Positions 1 to 4,215 of a DNA stretch of 7,090 bases are shown one piece after another. The DNA lies in the NCBI GenBank assembly GCA_023443485.1, contig JAEZUH010000018.1, positions 1 through 7,090 of the forward strand, read 5' to 3'. This DNA comes from Bacillota bacterium. Its GTDB lineage: Bacteria > Bacillota_I > Bacilli_A > RFN20 > CAG-826. The first letter of the stretch is position 1, and every line of letters begins with the position of its first letter. A program made the position numbers and the translations under genes. The notes under the pieces are model-generated. The model was not told where the DNA came from. It searched no databases and saw only the letters and a list, made by a program, of their open reading frames with translations.

Positions 1-314
1 GTTGCAATCATCCAAACAATCATCAAAAGCAAGAGAGTAATCAAGACTTTTTTTCGGAAGTCACCTTTCTTTTGAAGAATATATTTTTGTTTCTCACTCG
101 GAGAACCTTTATGAGTCAAATAATCAAGTGTCACACCATAAAACTGACAGAGATTGTATAAAGTCTCGATATCAGGGATTGTGTCGCCTTTTTCCCACTT
201 TGAGACTGCTTTATCGGAATAATTAAACTTTTCCGCTAATTCTAGCTGAGTAAGTTTAGCTTCTTTTCTTAATGACGCCAGGTTTTCACCGATAATTTCG
301 CGGATATTTTCCAT
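1..314 (-). CDS. XRE-family HTH transcriptional regulator with C-terminal membrane segment (partial, 3' end outside window)
   Basis: I translated this by hand from the ATG at 314; the frame stays open for 104 codons to the window edge. Residues about 7-62 form a Cro/C1-type helix-turn-helix domain: the stretch LTQLELAEKF, then NYSDKAVSKWEKGDTIPDI, the usual 'x-S-x-W-E-x-G-x-x-x-P' recognition and turn pattern, then LYNLCQFYGVTLDYL. A basic linker follows (KKGDFRKK), and at about residue 90 a run LITLLLLMIVWMIA begins, which looks like a membrane helix cut by the edge. Known family: such proteins bind operator DNA as dimers; versions with C-terminal membrane helices are common in Bacillota, where the membrane part is thought to sense or tether. 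Inference: it may regulate itself and the divergent gene at 427. The start has no Shine-Dalgarno sequence, but a promoter sits just upstream. The regulator call is firm; its target and signal are unknown. Confidence 0.88.
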   Translation of the reverse strand, partial: MENIREIIGENLASLRKEAKLTQLELAEKFNYSDKAVSKWEKGDTIPDIETLYNLCQFYGVTLDYLTHKGSPSEKQKYILQKKGDFRKKVLITLLLLMIVWMIA

Positions 315-321
315 GGCTCTA

Positions 322-350
322 AAGATACAACAAATAACATTTCTTGACAA
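322..350 (-). promoter_or_regulatory. Putative promoter of the XRE regulator, placed for a leaderless transcript
   Basis: Reading the minus strand, TTGTCA (345-350) matches the -35 consensus at 5 of 6 positions. It is followed by a 17-base spacer and TATCTT (322-327), a 4 of 6 match to the -10. The expected start of transcription, about 7 bases on, falls at 314-316, essentially on the A of the ATG at 314. That agrees with the absence of any ribosome-binding sequence there. The call comes from reading motifs only. Confidence 0.45.
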
Positions 351-355
351 CTCAA
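344..355. promoter_or_regulatory. Short palindrome TTGA-CAAC-TCAA over the -35 box, possible operator
   Basis: TTGACAACTCAA has perfect 4-base inverted arms around a 4-base centre and covers the -35 box of the leftward promoter. It also contains a perfect TTGACA on the plus strand (344-349), though no good -10 follows at the right distance on that strand. A site here would suit autorepression by the XRE protein. The arms are short enough to arise by chance, so the operator role is inference. Confidence 0.22.
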
Positions 356-411
356 TGAATTTTTTTGCCATCAAAAAAGCAAAGAGTGTTTCTTAATTCT
401 GTTTTTTTAAC

Positions 412-424
412 TAAAATAATGAGG
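412..424 (+). promoter_or_regulatory. -10-like TAAAAT and close-spaced GAGG before the 299-aa gene
   Basis: TAAAAT (412-417) matches the -10 consensus at 5 of 6 positions but has no recognisable -35 at 17 bases. GAGG (421-424) is the only Shine-Dalgarno-like run and sits 2 bases from the ATG at 427. If TAAAAT is used, transcription would begin near 424 and the message would be almost leaderless. Such hexamers are common in AT-rich DNA, so this is weak. Confidence 0.25.
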
Positions 425-426
425 AA

Positions 427-1326
427 ATGAAAAGAGACATCACTAGAAAGATAATTATCTTCTCTTCAATTGGCTTTATTGTTTTGGTTACCGGAGGAAT
501 TGGGGGTTATTTAATTTATGATAATCTCCATAATGTTCCTCCTACCTATGAAGATTTTGTTCCCGAAGATTATTTAGATGACAATTCTACCTTGTTTTCT
601 GATTTCGAAACCTTTCGCTTAGAATCTCCGAGCTTAGTTGATTATCAAGAAAGGTACAATCCTTATCAACTTTTTAATCTAGCAATATATCAGAGCAAAA
701 AGAATGATCACATCAAATTTGAAGCCCGTGGTTTGGTTAACACGGGAGGATTAAAACAAAGTATTCTCGCTTATCAATTAAAAAACAGAGATGAATACTT
801 CTATGAGACCATATCAAAAGGCCTTATTAGTGTCGCTAAAAGATTCTATCAAAGCGAGGCTGTCACTTGGTATCGAGGAAAATATAATCAGAATAAAGAA
901 ATGGTGTGGAATCCCGACACCGAAACAACTCTTTCCATTGAAGAGTTTAATGAAGAGTGGGGATATGATTTGTCTGTCTTTTCACCCTATATTGTTTCAA
1001 GCTTCACTTGTCTTGATTCCTCTACTAGTATAATTGAAGATGATCACCTTCAAATATCCCTTGATTTAGACCCATTTTTCAGTGTTCTTTACTATGTTAA
1101 ACAAATGATAAAAATGGGTGGGCTCGAGGAAGCTCCTATCTTTAAAAACGTTAATATAAAAATTAATTTCGATGAGAATTTTATCATCTCTTCGACCGAA
1201 ATATTTGAACAATACAAGGTAAAGAAGTTCGGATGGTTCGATGCGACTGGCACATTATCCGGGAATTTCACCTTTGGAATTCCCGAAGAATTTCCCTCCC
1301 TAGAAACTGAGATTATTTACCCATAA
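427..1326 (+). CDS. Membrane-anchored exported protein of unknown function (299 aa)
   Basis: I do not recognise the family. The N-terminus is MKRDITRK followed by a hydrophobic helix at about residues 9-30 (IIIFSSIGFIVLVTGGIGGY) with no lipobox cysteine or clear signal-peptidase site, so a type II membrane anchor with the rest outside is likely. The remaining ~265 residues are acidic and aromatic-rich with one cysteine (Cys195). The C-terminal part (about 205-287) alternates hydrophobic and polar residues and has a Gly/Thr-rich run, FDATGTLSGNFTFGIPEEF, which suggests beta strands. A LolA/LppX-like beta fold is conceivable but unproven. The start is fixed because the frame is closed by a TAA at 412-414 and no other start precedes it; GAGG lies only 2 bases before the ATG, an unusually tight spacing. 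It diverges from the XRE regulator and ends at a shared hairpin terminator. Confidence 0.82.
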   Translation: MKRDITRKIIIFSSIGFIVLVTGGIGGYLIYDNLHNVPPTYEDFVPEDYLDDNSTLFSDFETFRLESPSLVDYQERYNPYQLFNLAIYQSKKNDHIKFEARGLVNTGGLKQSILAYQLKNRDEYFYETISKGLISVAKRFYQSEAVTWYRGKYNQNKEMVWNPDTETTLSIEEFNEEWGYDLSVFSPYIVSSFTCLDSSTSIIEDDHLQISLDLDPFFSVLYYVKQMIKMGGLEEAPIFKNVNIKINFDENFIISSTEIFEQYKVKKFGWFDATGTLSGNFTFGIPEEFPSLETEIIYP

Positions 1327-1338
1327 GAAGTTATAAGA

Positions 1339-1365
1339 AAAGCCGCGAATTGCGGCTTTGTTTTT
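1339..1365. terminator. Bidirectional intrinsic terminator between the 299-aa gene and nusG
   Basis: AAAGCCGC (1339-1346) pairs perfectly with GCGGCTTT (1352-1359) around the loop GAATT, giving an 8-bp stem with a GC-rich core. On the plus strand it is followed by GTTTTT; on the minus strand the stem runs into TTTTCTTAT. It lies in the 37-base gap between two convergent stops (TAA at 1324-1326 and TAA at 1364-1366), so it can end transcription from both sides. Confidence 0.9.
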
Positions 1366-1978
1366 AGACTTTTTCGATTTCAGAGAATTCAACTTCGAGT
1401 TTAGTCGTTCTTCCAAAGAAGACAGTTTCGAGTTCAACAGCTCCAGTCTCACGATTAATGGAAACAATATTACCTTCTGTTCCTTCAAGAGCGCCATGAA
1501 TAACTTTGACCAAGTCTCCGATGCTATAACGATCATACATCTGTTCATCAATCATGCCCATTCTCTTCAAGACGGGTTCAACTTGTTCTCTTGGAACAGG
1601 AAATGGTTTAGTTCCTTTACCAGATGATCCAACGAAGCCAGTAACTCCAGGAGTATTACGAACGACATACCAAGCGTAGTCAGTCATAATCATTTCAACG
1701 AAGACATAACCTGGATATAGGTTTTTCATTCTTGTTTTGCCGGTTGGAAGACCATCTTTCATGACGGGCACTTCGTGTTCAGCCACAATGATTCGGAAAA
1801 TGAGTTCTTGTAGACCCATTGATTCGACACGCCGTGTAAGATTATCAGCTACTTTTCTTTCATGGGTAGAATAAGTATTGACGACATACCAGGCCTTTTC
1901 GCCTAGTTTACTTTGTTTATTTTCGCTATCGCTGACATCAGTCGTCGTATCAGTAAAAGCTTTAATTTCATCTGACAT
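1364..1978 (-). CDS. nusG: Transcription termination/antitermination protein NusG (204 aa)
   Basis: NusG binds RNA polymerase and modulates pausing, elongation and Rho-dependent or ribosome-coupled events. The NGN domain spans about residues 29-118: AWYVVNTYSTHERKVADNL, then KNLYPGYVFVEM and WYVVRNTPGVTGFVG, all classic NusG signatures. The KOW domain spans about 151-204 (YSIGDLVKVIHGALEGTEGN, ending VFFGRTTKLEVEFSEIEKV). I chose the ATG at 1978 (MSDEIKAF) rather than an in-frame GTG at 2014, because GGGAGG (1990-1995) and AGGGG (1982-1986) precede it and the longer form adds only a Trp/Gln-containing stretch of no family character. Even so, an acidic, Ser/Thr-rich leader of about 25 residues precedes the NGN domain, longer than in usual ~180-residue NusG. 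Its start lies inside the end of secE (11-base overlap), so translation is probably coupled. It is the last gene of the operon and is not followed by rplK. Confidence 0.97.
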   Translation of the reverse strand: MSDEIKAFTDTTTDVSDSENKQSKLGEKAWYVVNTYSTHERKVADNLTRRVESMGLQELIFRIIVAEHEVPVMKDGLPTGKTRMKNLYPGYVFVEMIMTDYAWYVVRNTPGVTGFVGSSGKGTKPFPVPREQVEPVLKRMGMIDEQMYDRYSIGDLVKVIHGALEGTEGNIVSINRETGAVELETVFFGRTTKLEVEFSEIEKV

Positions 1979-2186
1979 ATGCCCCTGTGCCTCCCATTGA
2001 TTTAAAAGCATCACCTAAAATATCGATGAGCCTTGACCCAGCTGCATCCTCGGCCAAAAGAATGAGAGCGGCAAAGACTGCTATCACAACTGTCACAATA
2101 ATGGCAGGGATTAATTCATCTCGCTTTGGCCATCTAACGCGTTTACCTTCTTTGACAACGCCTTTTGCATAAGATTTCATTCCCAT
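1968..2186 (-). CDS. secE: Preprotein translocase subunit SecE (72 aa)
   Basis: SecE clamps SecY in the SecYEG protein-export channel of the cytoplasmic membrane. The N-terminal part carries the family signature KGVVKEGKRVRWPKRDEL (residues 8-25; compare the conserved 'E-x-K-R-V-x-W-P'). One membrane helix follows at about residues 26-45, as expected for the short single-helix form of Gram-positive bacteria. After it comes a tail of about 25 residues (AEDAAGSRLIDILGDAFKSM and a Gly-rich end) that could form an amphipathic helix. The start at 2186 has AGGAGG at 2194-2199 with ideal 7-base spacing; a second Met two codons on is less well placed. The gene lies between rpmG and nusG, the conserved order, and its end overlaps the nusG start. 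Confidence 0.95.
   Translation of the reverse strand: MGMKSYAKGVVKEGKRVRWPKRDELIPAIIVTVVIAVFAALILLAEDAAGSRLIDILGDAFKSMGGTGAYVR
1982..1995 (-). promoter_or_regulatory. Ribosome-binding region deciding the nusG start
   Basis: On the minus strand GGGAGG (1990-1995) lies 11 bases and AGGGG (1982-1986) 3 bases before the ATG at 1978. Neither spacing is ideal, but together they favour this start over the GTG at 2014. Both lie within the last codons of secE. Confidence 0.55.
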
Positions 2187-2193
2187 AAAGGAA

Positions 2194-2199
2194 CCTCCT
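2194..2199 (-). promoter_or_regulatory. Strong secE ribosome-binding site fused to the rpmG stop codon
   Basis: The minus strand reads TAGGAGG: the TAG stop of rpmG (2198-2200) shares two bases with the AGGAGG of secE. A ribosome ending on rpmG is therefore placed on the secE entry site, which favours coupled translation. Confidence 0.8.
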
Positions 2200-2344
2200 A
2201 TTTACTAATTTTGTGGATGGTGTGTTTTCCACAATGTGGGCAATACTTTCTGATTTCAAGAGTTTTAAATCCCTCTTTTTTCATCATCAGGGTATAGTTG
2301 CGAGATAAACAATCTTCACAAATCAAAAGCACTTTTTCTCTCAT
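2198..2344 (-). CDS. rpmG: Ribosomal protein L33 (bL33), zinc-binding type (48 aa)
   Basis: This gene is short, so I translated it by hand from the ATG at 2344 to TAG at 2198-2200. bL33 is a small protein of the large ribosomal subunit. The sequence begins MREKVLLICEDCLSRNYT and continues through LEIRKYCPHCGKHTIHKISK, which is a full-length L33. The two Cys pairs, CEDC (residues 9-12) and CPHC (35-38), are the zinc-binding form (often called L33 type 2 or C+). Cells with both Zn-dependent and Zn-free copies switch between them under zinc limitation, but no second copy is visible here. AGGG lies 7 bases before the ATG. It is the first gene of the rpmG-secE-nusG operon. Confidence 0.96.
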   Translation of the reverse strand: MREKVLLICEDCLSRNYTLMMKKEGFKTLEIRKYCPHCGKHTIHKISK

Positions 2345-2427
2345 CTATCTACCCTATCTTAAGTTTGCTTTAATAATGTAGCACATACAATTGTTATTGT
2401 AAAATAAAATATCAATGATGGATAAAC
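2345..2427. other. 83-base intergenic region upstream of rpmG
   Basis: This gap holds the rpmG promoter and a weak AGGG ribosome site. No GC-rich hairpin with a T-run follows the stop of the 249-residue protein gene (2428-2430); only a 5-bp AT-rich inverted repeat (ACAAT/ATTGT) is visible, which is too weak to be called a terminator. Confidence 0.5.
2375..2403 (-). promoter_or_regulatory. Sigma-A-type promoter of the rpmG-secE-nusG operon
   Basis: On the minus strand TTTACA (2398-2403, 5 of 6 match to the -35) is separated by 17 bases from TACATT (2375-2380). The -10 is preceded by TGC, giving an extended -10 (TGnTACATT). Transcription would begin near 2368, leaving a leader of about 24 bases before rpmG. 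It sits in the 83-base gap after the 249-residue membrane protein gene, where no terminator is seen, so some read-through from upstream is possible. Confidence 0.65.
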
Positions 2428-3177
2428 TTACTGAATAATTTGTTTGTCCTTGAGATAGTAGAAGACCATGATGAATGTCATTCCAACGACGGCGATGATG
2501 ATAACAAAAGAGATCATCGTACTTGAAGATACTTCTCTACTTTCGGAATTTGAGGTACCTGGTTGATTGAAAAAAGTTCTTAATGTTGAGATTGAGTCGC
2601 TTATTTTGCTTCCCGCTAAATCGACATAGTCACCAACTACTTGTCGATCAGTTTCAGAAAGAGTTTCATATAACTCAATTATTCGCTCATAAAGCACACG
2701 ATCAATATCGCACACATTGCTGTTCGCTTGTGGGCGAACATCACGATTCCACATGCGAATAAAACCTTCATCACAAGCGTCTGTATTTACCGTATATGAG
2801 GTTAAGTAATTTAGATCGTTCCACTGTGTTTCACTGCCAGTGTAATTGATGGTGTCAAAGTTGGGGTGATCTTGAGGAGTGGTAAAAAGGGGGGAGGGAA
2901 TTATAGTAACAGCATAAGAAATCATTATGGACTCAAGGTTCAACGCATTATCCAAAGCTTCAGAATCAATCTCATCAACATAAAATTCTTCGTTAAAGTA
3001 GATTCGAACTTCCGAAACATCAGAATCAGTTAGGCCAATAAGTTTGTAATGGCCATTTTCTTTGCTTTCCAAAATCAAATTACCATTCTCAATTGGTAAA
3101 GGTCTCACAGGTAAATGTGGGTTATTAATAAATACCCCGCTAGCAACCATTAAAGCAAGTAAAATTTGTTTAATCAC
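2428..3177 (-). CDS. Membrane-anchored ectodomain protein of unknown function (249 aa, GTG start)
   Basis: I do not recognise this protein. From the GTG at 3177 it begins with a signal-like hydrophobic run (KQILLALMVASGVFI, residues 3-17). An acidic ectodomain of about 200 residues follows, then a C-terminal membrane helix at about 221-241 (TMISFVIIIAVVGMTFIMVF) and a short basic tail KDKQIIQ. The ectodomain has only two cysteines, Cys135 and Cys156, on either side of a conserved-looking WNRDVRPQ segment, so a disulfide is possible. Residues 160-205 look helical. The start was chosen because GTG overlaps the upstream TGA (GTGA) and gives a clean signal sequence. The in-frame ATG at 3264 would instead add a Tyr/Phe-rich stretch that is the out-of-frame shadow of the neighbour's membrane helix. 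It is probably made together with the 74-residue protein as a membrane pair. Confidence 0.75.
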   Translation of the reverse strand: MIKQILLALMVASGVFINNPHLPVRPLPIENGNLILESKENGHYKLIGLTDSDVSEVRIYFNEEFYVDEIDSEALDNALNLESIMISYAVTIIPSPLFTTPQDHPNFDTINYTGSETQWNDLNYLTSYTVNTDACDEGFIRMWNRDVRPQANSNVCDIDRVLYERIIELYETLSETDRQVVGDYVDLAGSKISDSISTLRTFFNQPGTSNSESREVSSSTMISFVIIIAVVGMTFIMVFYYLKDKQIIQ

Positions 3178-3398
3178 GAAACTGGTCCACCAAAAATAAA
3201 GATAATAATCAAACAGATAATAATCAAAAGAACGATGACCCCAGCAATAATTATCGAAAACCAAGGAATTGAAAAATGTTCCTTTTCTTCTTCAAGAGGC
3301 AAATCTTCAGTCGAAATGACTTCCGTTTCGCTTGCGACATTTTTATTCTCGTCAATTTCTAAACCAATTGGTTTGTCGATTTCTTTTTTCTTTTTCAT
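3174..3398 (-). CDS. Small tail-anchored membrane protein of unknown function (74 aa)
   Basis: The first ~43 residues are charged: a Lys-rich start (MKKKKEIDK) followed by an acidic stretch ending STEDLPLEEEKEH. A single hydrophobic segment at about 46-69 (FSIIIAGVIVLLIIICLIII and on) ends almost at the C-terminus (GGPVS). The expected topology is a cytoplasmic tail plus a C-terminal anchor. Reality is supported by the GTGA overlap of its stop with the next gene and by the cytoplasmic/membrane layout. No Shine-Dalgarno precedes the ATG; the 19 bases between the folT stop and this start are pure A/T apart from nothing recognisable but a TATAAT. Part of the membrane helix is a duplicated 15-base unit. 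No homologous family is recognised, so function is open. Confidence 0.68.
   Translation of the reverse strand: MKKKKEIDKPIGLEIDENKNVASETEVISTEDLPLEEEKEHFSIPWFSIIIAGVIVLLIIICLIIIFIFGGPVS
3200..3228. repeat. 14-base tandem direct repeat inside the membrane helix of the 74-aa protein
   Basis: AGATAATAATCAAA occurs at 3200-3213 and again at 3215-3228, a 15-base period. It encodes the repeated pentamer in LIIIC-LIIIF, so the duplication is in frame and lengthens the membrane helix by five residues. The same repeat produces FDYYL-FDYYL in the alternative frame. Confidence 0.85.
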
Positions 3399-3405
3399 AT
3401 TATTA

Positions 3406-3411
3406 ATTATA
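3406..3411 (-). promoter_or_regulatory. TATAAT -10-like hexamer just before the 74-aa gene
   Basis: A perfect TATAAT on the minus strand lies 7 bases before the ATG at 3398, so transcription from it would begin at the start codon itself. The -35 position reads AGAAAA, no match, and the gap is all A/T, so chance is a fair explanation; co-transcription with folT is more likely. Confidence 0.22.
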
Positions 3412-3417
3412 TATTAT

Positions 3418-4215
3418 TTAGTCTTCACTTTTCTTTAGAAAATGTTTGGACATTACTTTAACCAATATAGTGATGGCAATAGTGTTCAAAGGAATATTCA
3501 CGAACATAATAATTAGTTGACTAAACAATATGACCCAAAATGTTTCGAAGCCAAAGGCAATGGCTTTCATCAGCGAACCGAAAATAACCATTACGACAAG
3601 TTCAACGATGATTAAGGCGAAAGAAGTTTGTGCTGGATATAAAGGCAAATCCTCATTACTCGCTCTAACTTTGCGGTTGTACCAAATAATAAAAACTAAA
3701 AGGCAAACAAACAGCAAAAGCATGATGCTTGGGATTAAAATACGCATGAGTAGAGTGATGCTATATGCATTACTAAAAAGGGTAAGCGTATCATTAGCAA
3801 AAAGAACCACTGATACAATGGTAAGACTAATGATCATAAATGCGATTATAAAAGAGAGAGATATTTTATTACTACGAACTTTTTTGAAAAGCGAGAATAC
3901 AAAATATGGCAATAAGCCTAAAACAGCATAGATCAATGTAATTGTTGGAAAGAAACCAAAACCGCTCGCATCAAATAAGGCATAACCGATAATGTCAGAA
4001 GCCGCTCCCACTAGCAAACCATACCATGGTCCAAGCAAGATTGATGAAAAAATAATGATAGCGGGACCACCAGGAGAAATGCGCACAAACGGAATAATGG
4101 GAATATAATTAATCGCCAAAACTTTTTGCAAGATAACAGCGATAGCAATAAATAAACCCGCTAAGGCTATCTTTGAGATTTGGTCGAGGTTATTTCGGGG
4201 GAAAAAAGATTTCAT
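3418..4215 (-). CDS. folT: Folate ECF transporter S component, FolT-like (265 aa)
   Basis: S components of energy-coupling factor transporters bind a vitamin in the membrane and dock on a shared EcfT-EcfA-EcfA' module. The N-terminal half fits the FolT family: a first helix with small residues (KIALAGLFIAIAVILQ, GxxxA at 20-24, where S components contact EcfT), then FVRISPGGPAIIIFSSILLG and PWYGLLVGAASDIIGYALF, matching the family's 'R-I-S ... GP-x-x-G ... D' pattern. Predicted helices lie near 13-35, 48-62, 64-80, 88-110, 117-140, 151-179, 197-222 and 225-257. The ATG overlaps the folC stop as ATGA, with AGGAGG (4222-4227) inside folC, so the two are translated together; folT beside folC is a known arrangement and gives the substrate. 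At 265 residues with about eight helices it is longer than the usual ~170-200 residues and six helices; the excess lies around residues 117-190. Another vitamin cannot be excluded. No ATPase or EcfT gene is in the window. Confidence 0.82.
   Translation of the reverse strand: MKSFFPRNNLDQISKIALAGLFIAIAVILQKVLAINYIPIIPFVRISPGGPAIIIFSSILLGPWYGLLVGAASDIIGYALFDASGFGFFPTITLIYAVLGLLPYFVFSLFKKVRSNKISLSFIIAFMIISLTIVSVVLFANDTLTLFSNAYSITLLMRILIPSIMLLLFVCLLVFIIWYNRKVRASNEDLPLYPAQTSFALIIVELVVMVIFGSLMKAIAFGFETFWVILFSQLIIMFVNIPLNTIAITILVKVMSKHFLKKSED

Noticed and set aside
344..372. Perfect TTGACA on the plus strand as -35 of a promoter for the 299-aa gene
   Set aside because: The matching -10 positions (16-18 bases on) read TGCCAT, GCCATC or CCATCA, none close to TATAAT.
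791..1033. 80-aa plus-strand reading frame
   Set aside because: It lies wholly inside the 299-aa gene in another frame and has no ribosome site or recognisable protein character.
1300..1551. 83-aa minus-strand reading frame
   Set aside because: It overlaps nusG in another frame and crosses the terminator hairpin; the composition is that of a shadow frame.
1358..1627. 89-aa plus-strand reading frame
   Set aside because: It is antisense to nusG and begins inside the terminator; there is no SD and no domain.
1987..2172. 61-aa plus-strand reading frame
   Set aside because: It is antisense to the well-supported secE gene.
2376..2427. Intrinsic terminator after the 249-aa gene
   Set aside because: Only a short AT-rich inverted repeat is present, with no GC stem and no following T-run.
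3174..3177. Programmed frameshift joining the 74-aa and 249-aa proteins
   Set aside because: No slippery heptamer or downstream structure is visible at the overlap; ordinary stop/start coupling by GTGA explains it.
3166..3438. 90-aa plus-strand Lys/Ile-rich reading frame
   Set aside because: It is antisense to the 74-aa membrane protein gene; its composition is explained by the hydrophobic helix on the other strand.
3530..3931. 133-aa plus-strand reading frame
   Set aside because: It is antisense to the folT-like gene; the Lys/Thr/Ile-rich translation mirrors membrane helices read backwards.
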